A stretch of 64,000 nucleotides of DNA from Bog-756 sp963753905 (GCA_963753905.1 CAVWDZ010000001.1:2914001-2978000), one strand, 5' to 3'; numbered from the stretch's first letter, positions 24,094 through 33,039 are shown. Numbers and translations: made by a program. The notes: generated from the letters alone by a model not told the origin.

Positions 24094-25374
24094 ATGCTCA
24101 CCGACACGCTCCACCGGGTCACCGACCAGCTCAGGTCGTCCCTGGCCGACCTCGACCCGGAGCGTCTCAGCGGGGCGGATGCCTCCCGGTTGCTCGACGC
24201 CTTCGCCGAGATCGAGCGCCTCGCCGCCGCGGGCAAGCTGCTCGCCGCCCGACGCGTGGAGTCCTCCAACGTCTGGCGGCGCGCCGGCCATCGCTCCGCG
24301 GCCGCCCATGTCGCGGAGGCCACGGGCACCGGACTCGGACCGGCCATCACCGCCCTCGAGACCGCGCGGAACCTGGGCTCCCTTCCCGCGACGGACGAGG
24401 CCGTGCGCCAGGGGAAGCTCTCCGAGACCCAGCTCAAGGAGATCGCCGGCGCCGCCATCCTCCAGCCCGGTGCAGAGCAGGCCCTGGTGGAGGCGGCCGG
24501 GCAGCAACCGCTGAGCGTCCTCAAACTCCGCTGCCGGCGGGTGAGAGCGGCCGGCCAGGACCCGCACGCCTCCTATGAGGCCATCCGACGCGGGCGCTAC
24601 CTCCGAAACTGGGTCGAGGGGGACGGCGCGGTCCGGTTCGACGCCCGCCTCACGCCCGACGAGGGTGCCCGCCTCCTCGCATCGGTCAAGGGCGAGGTCG
24701 ACCGTCTGGCCGCAGACGCCCGGCGGGCCGGCCTCGAGGAGCCGCGTCGGGCCCTGGCGGCCGATGCCCTCGTGGCGCTCGTCAGCGGCGGTGGGGGTAT
24801 CGGCTGCGCCGTCGACGACGGGGACGGTCGACCTCGGGCAGGTTCCGACCGCACGGCCCGCGCACGCCGCAGCAGCCAGAGCCGCGGCACCGCTCCCCCG
24901 GGACCGCCGACCATGGTCCACGTGCGTGTCGACCACGCCGCACTGGTCCGCGGTCGGGTCGGGCCCGGCGAGCTCTGCGAGATCCAGGGGATCGGCCCGA
25001 TCCCGGTCGAGGTGGCCCGACGTCTGGCGGTGGACTCGATCCTGAGCGTGCTGGTCACCGACGGGGTCGACGTCACCGGGGTCGCCCACGCCGGCCGGAC
25101 GATCCCGACGGCGCTCCGGCGGGCGCTCGCCGAGCGGGACCCGGTGTGCGTGGTTCCCGGATGCGACAGCTACGAGGGGCTCGAGATCGACCACGTGGTG
25201 CCGTTCGGCGCAGGTGGGAAGGCCAGCATGGAGAACCTGGTCAGGCTCTGCCACTGGCACCACTACCTCAAGACGCACCATCGGCACCGGCTCGAGCCCG
25301 ACGCCGGCGGCTGGCGATGGATCATCCCCGACGAGCCCCCCAGCGTGCCGCCCCGGATCCTGCGATCCGGTTGA
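24094..25374 (+). CDS. DUF222 / HNH endonuclease domain protein
   Basis: 426 residues. A DUF222-type helical N-terminal domain (about 1-200) and variable Ser/Arg-rich linker precede an HNH nuclease domain: CVVPGCDSYEGLEIDHVVPF, then NLVRLCHWHHYLKTH, with Cys pairs and the DH/H metal ligands. Such proteins are numerous in actinobacterial genomes and behave like selfish or 13E12-repeat-type genes; their target is unknown. The start is ATG 24094. Its last 137 bp are repeated at 27048-27184 beyond the third repeat-protein gene. Confidence 0.85.
   Translation: MLTDTLHRVTDQLRSSLADLDPERLSGADASRLLDAFAEIERLAAAGKLLAARRVESSNVWRRAGHRSAAAHVAEATGTGLGPAITALETARNLGSLPATDEAVRQGKLSETQLKEIAGAAILQPGAEQALVEAAGQQPLSVLKLRCRRVRAAGQDPHASYEAIRRGRYLRNWVEGDGAVRFDARLTPDEGARLLASVKGEVDRLAADARRAGLEEPRRALAADALVALVSGGGGIGCAVDDGDGRPRAGSDRTARARRSSQSRGTAPPGPPTMVHVRVDHAALVRGRVGPGELCEIQGIGPIPVEVARRLAVDSILSVLVTDGVDVTGVAHAGRTIPTALRRALAERDPVCVVPGCDSYEGLEIDHVVPFGAGGKASMENLVRLCHWHHYLKTHHRHRLEPDAGGWRWIIPDEPPSVPPRILRSG
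25234..25370 (+). repeat. Direct repeat, copy 1 (3' end of HNH gene)
   Basis: 137 bp aligned without gaps to 27048-27184, with five mismatches by my count (about 96% identity). It covers the last Cys/His part of the HNH domain to the gene end. Confidence 0.9.
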
Positions 25375-25543
25375 GGCGCCCGACTACCCCGAGGCACGAA
25401 CCGGCCGGCGCTCCCGGGACGACCAACCGCGGGCCGAAGCAGGGCATGGTCCCGGATCTCGGGGCCAGGGCTCTTCGGGTCCGACATGCCGATGTCGCAT
25501 CAGGGTCGGCCTCATGCCAGGAAAGTGGGATCCGTTCGCTGGC

Positions 25544-26836
25544 TCAGCAGCACGGAGGGGTCGCACCGTAGAAGCCGGCATCTCCATAGGCAAAGATGCC
25601 GCCGTCGCCTCCGATCAGCCAGTAACCGTGACCGGAAGGCGTCGGGGCCATGGCAAACACCGGCGCAGCGAGAGAAAGGTTGCCTGCCGAGCCTTCGAAG
25701 GGCGCATCGCCGAAGCTGAACACCCCTCCGTCATACGCCGCCAGCCAGTAGCCCTTCCCGTCGGGGTCGGCGGCCATGCCGACGATCGGCGCGTCGAGGC
25801 GCACGCCGCCGAGCGAGCCATGGAAGGCGGCGTCACCGAAGGAGAAGACACCGCCGTCGGCAGCGACCAGCCAGTAGCCCTTCCCGTCGGGGTCGGCGGC
25901 CATGCCGACGAGCGGCGCGTCGAGGCGCACGCCGCCGAGCGAGCCATGGAAGGCGGCGTCACCAAAGGAGAAGACACCGCCGTCGGCAGCGACCAGCCAG
26001 TAGCCCTTCCCGTCGGGGTCGGCGGCCATGCCGACGATCGGCGCGTCGAGGCGCACGCCGCCGAGCGAGCCATGGAAGGCGGCGTCACCGAAGGAGAAGA
26101 CACCGCCGTCGGCGGCCACGATCCAGTAGCCCGGGCCGGTCGGATCGGCCTCCACCCCCACCACTCGCTGGCTGAGGGGTGGCAAGAACCCCGAGACAAC
26201 GGCTCCACCTCTGGCATGGACCGCGGCTCCGCTGCTTTCGACTGTCCAGTATCCATGGCCGTCGATGGTGGCGGTTATTCCCACCAAGACAGAGGTGTCC
26301 ACAGGGTCGACGAAGTCAAAGGCCAGGGACGAGCTGCCCCCCCACCCAGCGAAGCACGATGGCGCCGACAGCGGGACGCTCGACGATGACTGGCCATCCA
26401 CGGTCAAGGTGAAGATCCCCGGTGTGATCGGGTCGGCGCAGTGAGGGCGCCATAGCCACAGAATCCCGAGCGGGAGGGGGCCACCCGTGAAATTCAAGGT
26501 GAGGGTTTCGCTCGACGGGTCGTCGGTGACATTGGTGTAGCGACCACCCGAGACCGGACTGAGAGAAGCCTGAGCGGCTACCGTTACCTGGCACACCTGG
26601 TAGGGATTGGCCGGGTAGACGAGGAACTCGAACCCGGCAGTCCCCGCCGCGCCTGTCACCAACGGAGCGCCCAGATGGAACCCGCAGGTTCCGCCGACGG
26701 TCGAAACGGCGGCGCCTGCCGGCTCGCCGTCCGCGGACGGGATCAGGCCGATGGTGATGGAAACCACCGCCAGCGACACGACACCGAGCCACCGACCAGC
26801 CTTCGGAAGACTCCGTGACATCAAGGAGCTTCTCAT
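25544..26836 (-). CDS. Secreted 42-residue-repeat protein (paralogue 3, no FG-GAP domain)
   Basis: 430 residues. Signal peptide (WLGVVSLAVVSITIGLIPS) then a non-repeat N-terminal domain of about 150 residues with four cysteines (GGTCGFHLG, YQVCQVTV, RPHCADP, APSCFAG), probably a disulfide-bonded beta domain. From about residue 195 come one degenerate and four full 42-residue repeats and a partial one, ending FYGATPPCC. Units read GYWLVAADGGVFSFGDAAFH. ATG 26836 is used; GTG 26839 and ATG 26821 are alternatives. It shares only the repeat half with the two larger paralogues. It sits between the two copies of the HNH 3' end. Function unknown. Confidence 0.75.
   Translation of the reverse strand: MRSSLMSRSLPKAGRWLGVVSLAVVSITIGLIPSADGEPAGAAVSTVGGTCGFHLGAPLVTGAAGTAGFEFLVYPANPYQVCQVTVAAQASLSPVSGGRYTNVTDDPSSETLTLNFTGGPLPLGILWLWRPHCADPITPGIFTLTVDGQSSSSVPLSAPSCFAGWGGSSSLAFDFVDPVDTSVLVGITATIDGHGYWTVESSGAAVHARGGAVVSGFLPPLSQRVVGVEADPTGPGYWIVAADGGVFSFGDAAFHGSLGGVRLDAPIVGMAADPDGKGYWLVAADGGVFSFGDAAFHGSLGGVRLDAPLVGMAADPDGKGYWLVAADGGVFSFGDAAFHGSLGGVRLDAPIVGMAADPDGKGYWLAAYDGGVFSFGDAPFEGSAGNLSLAAPVFAMAPTPSGHGYWLIGGDGGIFAYGDAGFYGATPPCC
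25547..26254 (-). repeat. 126-bp coding tandem repeats (42 aa) in paralogue 3
   Basis: One degenerate unit (41 aa), four 42-aa units and a 27-aa end. The three central units (about 25750-26130) differ by only a few bases over each 126-bp period. Confidence 0.9.
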
Positions 26837-27047
26837 CACCGCGGGTGTCCTCTCATCCCTTGTGTTGCATCCGCCGCACCGATCAGACCCCAGTCCGAGG
26901 GACCCGGTGCGCTGCTTCCTCTGAGCTCGACCCTCTCATGATCGCAGGTCTCAGGACGGAGAGAAGTCCTGTGCCCGGTCGGAACTCGGCACCAGACTGG
27001 CGACGGTCAGGGAGACCGGCAAGGGGTCGGTTGAACGACGTGCCGAC

Positions 27048-27184
27048 AACCTGGTCAGGCTCTGCCACTGGCACCACTACCTCAAGACGCACCATCGGCA
27101 CCGGCTCGAGCCCGATGCCGGCGGCTGGCGATGGATCACGCCCGACGACCCGCCCAGCGTGCCGCCCCGGATCCTGCGATCCGG
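27048..27184 (+). pseudogene. 3' remnant of a DUF222-HNH gene (direct repeat copy 2)
   Basis: Matches the end of the HNH gene from NLVRLCHWHHYLKTH to PPRILRSG. The upstream 200 bp carry no DUF222 sequence and the stop is replaced by GGGGCGGCAC, so it cannot encode a functional nuclease. It lies directly beyond the larC stop. Confidence 0.85.
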
Positions 27185-27192
27185 GGCGGCAC
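27159..27192 (-). terminator. Hairpin terminator after larB-larC
   Basis: Perfect 15-bp stem GTGCCGCCCCGGATC / GATCCGGGGCGGCAC with a 4-nt loop, 6 bp beyond the larC stop. One arm is formed by the HNH remnant. It may work in both directions. Confidence 0.75.
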
Positions 27193-27197
27193 GCACC

Positions 27198-28637
27198 TCA
27201 AGCGGGTTCGTCGTCCCCGTCGAACGCATCGGCTCCGGCGGTCCCGGTGGTCCCGTCGGACCCGTCCTCGCCCATCCCCGAGCGCTGCTCGTGCCGTAGG
27301 GCGCGGGGTGTGTCCGCGTCCTGTTGGCTCTCCGGGTTGCGCCGGTCGTGATCGCTACCGCGTGCACCCCGCCCCGCCGGGTCGACCGCCGAGCCGTTCT
27401 CGGTCCGCCAGAGCGACTCGGCCCGGAAAGCGAGCTCGCGCAGCGGCTTCCCCGTCCGGCGCGATGCCAGAGCCACATCCTCGTGCTCGGCCTTCACCCG
27501 GTCCGCGCTCACCTTGATCCGGATCAGCTGGCCATCGATCACGACCGACTCGATCGACCGGGCCGCGGGCCACCGCTCACCCCTGGTGAGCCGGACCCCG
27601 AGCGAGCCCGTCTCCGACCGGAGCATGCCACGCAGCTCCCGGACCTGGACCGGGTCGCAGAGGACGTGGACCACGTGTCCGGGTCGGCCCTTCTTCATCA
27701 GCACGGGCGACAGCCATGCGTCGTGCGCGCCGGCCTCGAGCAGTCGCGCGATGGCGTGAGCCAACTGCTCGCCGGTGACGTCGTCGACGGCCACCTCGAG
27801 GAGTGCCACCGGCTGGCCGGCGTCCGCCTCGGGGGCGCCGGCCTCGTCGCTCCCCGCCCGGTCGGTTCGCAGACCGGTGACCACCTGCGTGCAGTTGGGC
27901 AGCTCGTCGAGCTCGCGGCGCCCGGCCCCGAACCCCTGGCTGCTCACCCGCATGGCCGGCATCGGGCCGTACCCGGCCGAGAGCGCGGCGAGCAGGGCCG
28001 CGCCGGTCGGGGTGGTGAGTTCGACCGGGATGTTCCGACCCCAGGTGGGCACGCCCTTCAGGAGCCCGACCACCGCAGGCGCGGGGTTGGGGAGCATCCC
28101 GTGGGCGGACCGCACCATGCCCATCCCCGTGGCCACCGGGCTGGCCCTCACCTCGTCGATGCCCAGGACCTCGAGCGCTGCGGCGGTCCCGACCACGTCG
28201 ATGATCGAGTCGTGGCCCCCGACCTCGTGGAAGTGGACCTGGTCCACCTGGCGCCGGTGGAGGCCGGCCTCGACCTCGGCCAGCACCTCGAACGTGGCGA
28301 GGGCGCGGGCCGCCACCCGCTCGGGCAGCCGGGCCTCCTCGACCAGCCCCACGATGTGGGCATAGGTACGCACCACCACGTGGTCGTGGACGGTGACGAC
28401 CACCCGTGTCGCCGCGATCCCCCCCCGGAGCACCGGCTCGACCTCGAGGGCCCATCCGCTGAACGGCAACCGCTCGAGCAACGCGAGCACCTCGCCGAGG
28501 TCGGCGCCGGCATCGATCAGACTCCCGAGCGCCATGTCCCCGGCGATCCCGGCGAAGCAGTGGAACCAGGCGACCGACCGTGCTCCGGGTCCGGACGTCG
28601 CCTCCCCTCTGCCGCCCGCGGTCCGGAGCACCCTCAC
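27198..28637 (-). CDS. larC: Nickel insertion protein LarC
   Basis: 479 residues. FHCFAGIAGDMALGSLIDAG at the N-terminus, HFHEVGGHDSIIDVVGT in the middle and VELTTPTGAALLAALS are the hallmarks of LarC, which inserts nickel into the pincer nucleotide using CTP. The common LarC1/LarC2 frameshift split is not needed here: one frame runs through both parts. The last 90 residues are an Arg/Gly/Asp-rich extension. The GTG start at 28637 overlaps the larB stop (GTGA). A hairpin terminator follows. LarE is 7 kb away. Confidence 0.9.
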   Translation of the reverse strand: MRVLRTAGGRGEATSGPGARSVAWFHCFAGIAGDMALGSLIDAGADLGEVLALLERLPFSGWALEVEPVLRGGIAATRVVVTVHDHVVVRTYAHIVGLVEEARLPERVAARALATFEVLAEVEAGLHRRQVDQVHFHEVGGHDSIIDVVGTAAALEVLGIDEVRASPVATGMGMVRSAHGMLPNPAPAVVGLLKGVPTWGRNIPVELTTPTGAALLAALSAGYGPMPAMRVSSQGFGAGRRELDELPNCTQVVTGLRTDRAGSDEAGAPEADAGQPVALLEVAVDDVTGEQLAHAIARLLEAGAHDAWLSPVLMKKGRPGHVVHVLCDPVQVRELRGMLRSETGSLGVRLTRGERWPAARSIESVVIDGQLIRIKVSADRVKAEHEDVALASRRTGKPLRELAFRAESLWRTENGSAVDPAGRGARGSDHDRRNPESQQDADTPRALRHEQRSGMGEDGSDGTTGTAGADAFDGDDEPA

Positions 28638-29455
28638 GGCAGCATCCGGGCGATCGCACACGCTGCCCCGAACCCGTTGTCGATGCCGACGACGGTGATC
28701 CCCGCGGCGCAGGACGCGTGCATGGCCAGGAGCGCGGTCACGCCTTCGAGCGCGGAGCCGTACCCGGTGCTGGTGGGGACGGCCACGATCGGAGCCGGAG
28801 AGATGCCACCCACCAGGCTGGCGAGGGCGCCCTCCATCCCGGCCAGCACCACGACGGCGTCGGCGTCGGCGAGCTCGTCGGCCGAGGCCAACAGCCGGTG
28901 CACACCGGCGACCCCGCAATCGACCAACAGGGTCGGGCGGAGCCCCAGGGCGGTGAGGGTGGCCTCGCATTCGCGGGCCACGGGCAGGTCGGACGTCCCA
29001 GCGGTGATCACCAGCGTGCGGGATGGGCGTGCCTCGGCCGCTCGCCACACGACCGTCGAAAGCTCGCCCCGAACCTGATCGGCGCCCGTAGCCTGGCCGG
29101 TGACCGTCCGGACACCGCCAGGGTGCTCGGCCATCGCGAGACGGACCTGTCCCTCATCGGCCCGGGTCAGGATGACGGGGCCGATGCCCGATGTGGTGTC
29201 CGGCGTGGTGCCGGGTCGGGTGCCCTCTCGTCCCTCGTGCAGCAGCTCGTCCACGATGGCCGAGCACTGGCTCGCCGACTTGCCCTGCCCGTAGACGGCC
29301 TCGGGGAGGCCCAGCCGCAGCTGACGATGGTGGTCGACCTTGGCAAATCCGAGATCGGCGAACGGTAGCCGCCGCAGACGGAGCACCGCCTCGTCGGGGG
29401 AGCACTCCCCCGAGCGCACCTCGGTGAGCAGGCGTTGCAACGCGAGTTCGTCCAT
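28634..29455 (-). CDS. larB: Nickel-pincer cofactor biosynthesis protein LarB
   Basis: 273 residues of the AIR-carboxylase-related LarB family, which carboxylates nicotinic acid adenine dinucleotide. The N-terminal part has DLGFAKVDHHRQLRLGLPE, and the C-terminal part TAGTSDLPVARECEATL, VLAGMEGALASLVGG and VPTSTGYG, matching the PurE-like fold. ATG 29455 is selected (the longer open frame has no family likeness upstream); a GATAGT element lies 7 nt upstream. It is divergent from pheA with only 23 bp between start codons. Confidence 0.92.
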   Translation of the reverse strand: MDELALQRLLTEVRSGECSPDEAVLRLRRLPFADLGFAKVDHHRQLRLGLPEAVYGQGKSASQCSAIVDELLHEGREGTRPGTTPDTTSGIGPVILTRADEGQVRLAMAEHPGGVRTVTGQATGADQVRGELSTVVWRAAEARPSRTLVITAGTSDLPVARECEATLTALGLRPTLLVDCGVAGVHRLLASADELADADAVVVLAGMEGALASLVGGISPAPIVAVPTSTGYGSALEGVTALLAMHASCAAGITVVGIDNGFGAACAIARMLP

Positions 29456-29464
29456 GATGTTCAC

Positions 29465-29470
29465 TATCCT
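29465..29470 (+). promoter_or_regulatory. -10 box of pheA
   Basis: TATCCT ends 8 nt before ATG 29479. The opposite strand carries GATAGT 7 nt before the larB start, so the two promoters overlap in the 23-bp gap. Confidence 0.5.
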
Positions 29471-29478
29471 GCCTGTGT

Positions 29479-30495
29479 ATGGCCGAAAACGCATCCCCGG
29501 GGGTCGCTCCCGGCCGGCCACCTCGGATCGGGTTCCTCGGGCCGGAGGGAACCTTCACCGAGGAAGCGCTCCTCCGTGAGCCCGACTACGCCGACGGCGA
29601 CATCGTCCCGATGGACTCTCTCGCCGATGTGCTCGAGTCGGTCGACCGCGCTCAGGTCGACCTCGGCTTCGTTCCGCTGGAGAACGCGATCGAGGGGACG
29701 GTCCGGGACATCATCGACAGTCTCGTCTTCGACTACGACCTGCGCATCCAGCGCGAGGTCGTGCTCGACGTCCACCTCCATCTCATGGGCACGCCGGGAA
29801 CGTCGCTCCGAGACATCGAACGGGTGGCATCGATCCCCGTGGCCACGGCCCAGTGCCTCCGATTCCTGCACGAGCGGCTCCCGCAGGCGACGATGCTGGC
29901 CAGCAACTCGACCGCCGACGCCGCCCGCCTGCTCGGCGAGGGCGACCCGTCGATGACGGACCGGCCGACCGCGGCCATCGCCCCCCGGCTGGCGGCCAAG
30001 CTCTACGGCCTCGAGATCCTGGCCGAAGACGTCGAGGACCACCCCGACAACCAGACCCGCTTCGTCTCGCTCGCCAAGACCGGAATCCCCGCCCGCACCG
30101 GCCACGACCGGACCAGCATCGCCTGCTTCCAGAGCGCGGACCACCCCGGCAGCCTCTACGCCATCCTGGGCCATTTCGCGGCACGCAACATCAATCTGAC
30201 CAAGCTCGAGTCGCGGCCGACCAAGCAGGCCCTCGGCGACTACTGCTTCATCATCGATTTCGAGGGGCACGTTGGCGACGCGGTGGTGGCCGACTGTCTG
30301 GCAGATCTGCGCGCCGAGCTGGCCGGGGTCAAGTTCCTCGGCTCCTACCCGGCGGCCGGTCCCCACGGGGAGGCCATTCGAGAGGAGGTGGACCAGTCGC
30401 GACGCGAGGCTCACGCGTGGACGGAGGAATTGCGCGGCGAGATCGTCACCCGCGGACGCCCCCCCGGCGCAGCGCCCGAACCGGGCAGTGCCTGA
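29479..30495 (+). CDS. pheA: Prephenate dehydratase with ACT domain
   Basis: 338 residues. Converts prephenate to phenylpyruvate in phenylalanine synthesis. The N-terminus RIGFLGPEGTFTEEALL and the motif QTRFVSLAKTG mark the dehydratase domain (about 15-200). The ACT domain (about 210-285) contains LYAILGHFAARNINLTKLES and ESRPTKQALGDYCF, so feedback inhibition by phenylalanine is expected. A charged tail of about 45 residues follows. No chorismate mutase domain is fused. Confidence 0.95.
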   Translation: MAENASPGVAPGRPPRIGFLGPEGTFTEEALLREPDYADGDIVPMDSLADVLESVDRAQVDLGFVPLENAIEGTVRDIIDSLVFDYDLRIQREVVLDVHLHLMGTPGTSLRDIERVASIPVATAQCLRFLHERLPQATMLASNSTADAARLLGEGDPSMTDRPTAAIAPRLAAKLYGLEILAEDVEDHPDNQTRFVSLAKTGIPARTGHDRTSIACFQSADHPGSLYAILGHFAARNINLTKLESRPTKQALGDYCFIIDFEGHVGDAVVADCLADLRAELAGVKFLGSYPAAGPHGEAIREEVDQSRREAHAWTEELRGEIVTRGRPPGAAPEPGSA

Positions 30496-30552
30496 CCGGA
30501 TCGGGCCGGGGGCTGACCCGGCGAGGACCCGCAGCTACCCTGGCACGCGCCA

Positions 30553-30640
30553 GGAGGGATGGCAGAGCGGACAAATGCGCGGCTCTTGAAAAGCCGTGAG
30601 GTGCAAGCCTCCGTGGGTTCGAATCCCACTCCCTCCGCCA
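30553..30640 (+). tRNA. tRNA-Ser(UGA), CCA encoded
   Basis: Acceptor GGAGGGA pairs with TCCCTCC; G discriminator; CCA at 30638-30640. The anticodon loop CTTGAAA between CGGCT and AGCCG gives TGA. A long variable arm GTGAGGTGCAAGCCTCC and T-loop GGTTCGAATCC are present. Confidence 0.95.
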
Positions 30641-30926
30641 AAATTTCAGTTGCTCTGCTTCCTTCAGGGTGAGAGACACGAGTGAGGAACCCACTCGATG
30701 GCTGAGTCAGACCCCACCGGAGTAGACCCACGTCGTCCGGTGTGTGACTGGTGGCCCGACCTCCGTCTCCTTGGATGACCTCGCCTTCCGGCTGACGTCG
30801 TCTCCGCGTCCCAGGCCACAGCGCAGAGAGCCACCGCTCTCCCTAAGTGGAACATCGGGTTCCGGTTCTGGTAGGGTTGGACACAAGCGGAAGCATGGAT
30901 TCCGCTCACCAGAACCGGGAGAGACC

Positions 30927-32387
30927 GTGGAGAAGCGCATCCACTACGGGGCCACGTTCGCAGTGCTGGCGACAGCGGCCCTGGCCTTCAGTCTCCTGCA
31001 GTCGCTCATCATCCCGGCTATCCCGCTGCTCGAGCACACACTGCACACCACGACGACCGGGGCCACGTGGCTGCTGACGGGCTATCTGCTCAGTGCGGCG
31101 ATCGCCACGCCGATCCTCGGGCGGATCGGCGACATGGTCGGCAAGGAGAAAATGATCGTCGTCGTGCTGGTCACACTGTCGGCGGGCACCCTGATCAGCG
31201 CCCTGGCCACCACCTTCCCGGTCATGCTGGCCGGCCGGATCGTCCAGGGTGCGGGCGGGGCGGTCTTCCCGCTCGCCTTCGGGATCATCCGCGACGAGTT
31301 CCCCCCGGAGAAGGTGGCCGGGGCCATCGGGATGCTCTCGGCGATCCTGGGTGTCGGTGTCGGTACCGGGATCGTCCTTGCCGGCCCGATCATCGAGCAC
31401 CTCTCGTACCACTGGCTGTTCTGGATCCCCCTGGTCCTGTCCATCGGAGCAACGGTGACCACGTTCATCTTTGTGCCCGAGTCACCAGTCCGGTCACCCG
31501 GTCGGGTCAACTGGGTCGGCGCCTCGATCATGTCGGCCTGGCTGGTCACCGGGCTGCTGGCCGTCTCCTACGGGCCGATCTGGGGATGGAAGAGCACCAC
31601 GGTGCTCGGCCTCTTCGCTGCCACCGCGGTACTGATCCCGTGCTGGATCCGTTCGGAGACGCGTTCGGACACACCGATGGTCGACATGAGGATGATGAGG
31701 ATCCCGGCTGTCTGGAGCACGAACCTGGCCGCCCTGTTGTTCGGGTTTGGGATGTTCGCCATGTTCATCGTCCTGCCCCAGTTCGCCCAGACTCCGGCCC
31801 GCGTCGGCTACGGCTTCGGCGCTTCGGTGACCCAGTCGGGCCTGTACCTCCTGCCCTTCGCCGTGGCCATGCTGGTCATCGCCCCGCTCACCGGCCGCCT
31901 GACGGTCGCCATCGGCTCGAAGCCCCTCTTGATCATCGGCGCGCTCTTCGCTGCGTCGAGCTACGGACTGCTCGCTGTGGCCCACAGCGAGTCCTGGAAC
32001 ATCTACTCGGCTGCCGGGCTGCTCGGTATCGGGGTGGCCTTCGGCTTCGCCTCGATGTCGAACCTCATCGTCGAGGCCGTACCGGCGAGCCAGACCGGTG
32101 TCGCCACGGGCATGAATACCAATGTCCGGAATATCGGCGCCGCTCTCGGCAGCGGGGTGGCCACCAGCCTGATCGTGAGCGGCCAGCTGGTCCACGGCTA
32201 CCCGAGGGAGCACGGCTACGTGCTGGCCTTCGCGGCCTGCGGCGGGGCGCTGGTGGTGGCAGCGATCGTCGCCCTCATGATCCCGACCCGCAGCCGTCCC
32301 TCGGCCGTCCTCGGCGAGTCGCACCCTGCCCTGACCGCCGAGGCCGAGGTGGTCGTTGGGGCCATCGGCTATGTCGCCGAGGACTGA
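30927..32387 (+). CDS. MFS transporter, DHA2/EmrB-like (14 TM)
   Basis: 486 residues, hydrophobic throughout with about 14 predicted helices. The family signature is AIATPILGRIGDMVGKEKM (motif A) and WLLTGYLLSAA near the start. It would expel drugs or metabolites using the proton gradient. GTG 30927 is chosen over the longer frame because GGGAGA lies 5-6 nt upstream and the N-terminus then begins just before helix 1. The TetR gene follows after one base, so the pair is one transcript and the regulator probably controls the pump. Confidence 0.88.
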   Translation: MEKRIHYGATFAVLATAALAFSLLQSLIIPAIPLLEHTLHTTTTGATWLLTGYLLSAAIATPILGRIGDMVGKEKMIVVVLVTLSAGTLISALATTFPVMLAGRIVQGAGGAVFPLAFGIIRDEFPPEKVAGAIGMLSAILGVGVGTGIVLAGPIIEHLSYHWLFWIPLVLSIGATVTTFIFVPESPVRSPGRVNWVGASIMSAWLVTGLLAVSYGPIWGWKSTTVLGLFAATAVLIPCWIRSETRSDTPMVDMRMMRIPAVWSTNLAALLFGFGMFAMFIVLPQFAQTPARVGYGFGASVTQSGLYLLPFAVAMLVIAPLTGRLTVAIGSKPLLIIGALFAASSYGLLAVAHSESWNIYSAAGLLGIGVAFGFASMSNLIVEAVPASQTGVATGMNTNVRNIGAALGSGVATSLIVSGQLVHGYPREHGYVLAFAACGGALVVAAIVALMIPTRSRPSAVLGESHPALTAEAEVVVGAIGYVAED

Positions 32388-32388
32388 C

Positions 32389-33039
32389 GTGGGCCGGGGC
32401 AGCGCCGAGGCGCATGAGGTGACGGAACCCAGGCCGCTGCGCCGGGATGCCGAGCTGAACCTCGCCCGGATCCTCGTGGCCGCCCGTGACGTGTTCGCCG
32501 AGCACGGCTACGAGGCGTCGATGGAACAGATCGCAGCCCGGGCCGAGGTCGGGGTCGGGACCCTCTACCGCCGTTTCCCGAACAAGGCCGACCTCTGCGC
32601 CGCCGTGGTCGACGCTGCGACCGAACGGATCCGTCAGATTGCCGACGAGGTCCTCCTCGAGGTGGCTCCGGGCGACGCAGTCTTCGAGTTCATCCGGTGC
32701 TGCGTGGACGCGCCGAGCAGTTGGCGGGCCGCGACCTCGCGGCGGCCATGGAGCGGGGGAGGAGCCGACCGGGCCTTGGCCGCCTTGGTGCCGCGCATCG
32801 GGCGGATCCTCGACGCCAGCCAACAGGCGGGTACGGTCAGACCCGACATCGTCCCCACGGATCTGGTGGTGACCCTGATGTCGGTCCGGGCCATCAGAGA
32901 CCTCTGCGACGCCGACGCCCCGGGCACCTCCCGGCGGTTCCTCGAGTTCGCCCTCGACGGCCTGCGGCCCGGACAGGAGACACCCGAGCAGCCCCCGATG
33001 TCGGTCAAACAGCTGGGACGCGTGCTCACCGACCGTTGA
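32389..33039 (+). CDS. TetR/AcrR-family transcriptional regulator
   Basis: 216 residues. The N-terminal HTH shows NLARILVAARDVFAEHGYEA, then QIAARAEVGVGTLYRRFPNK, the standard TetR DNA-binding helix pair. The ligand domain (about 70-200) has no recognised specificity. GTG 32389 has GAGGA 5 nt upstream; ATG 32371, inside the MFS gene, is an alternative. It is probably a local repressor of the efflux pump. Confidence 0.85.
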   Translation: MGRGSAEAHEVTEPRPLRRDAELNLARILVAARDVFAEHGYEASMEQIAARAEVGVGTLYRRFPNKADLCAAVVDAATERIRQIADEVLLEVAPGDAVFEFIRCCVDAPSSWRAATSRRPWSGGGADRALAALVPRIGRILDASQQAGTVRPDIVPTDLVVTLMSVRAIRDLCDADAPGTSRRFLEFALDGLRPGQETPEQPPMSVKQLGRVLTDR

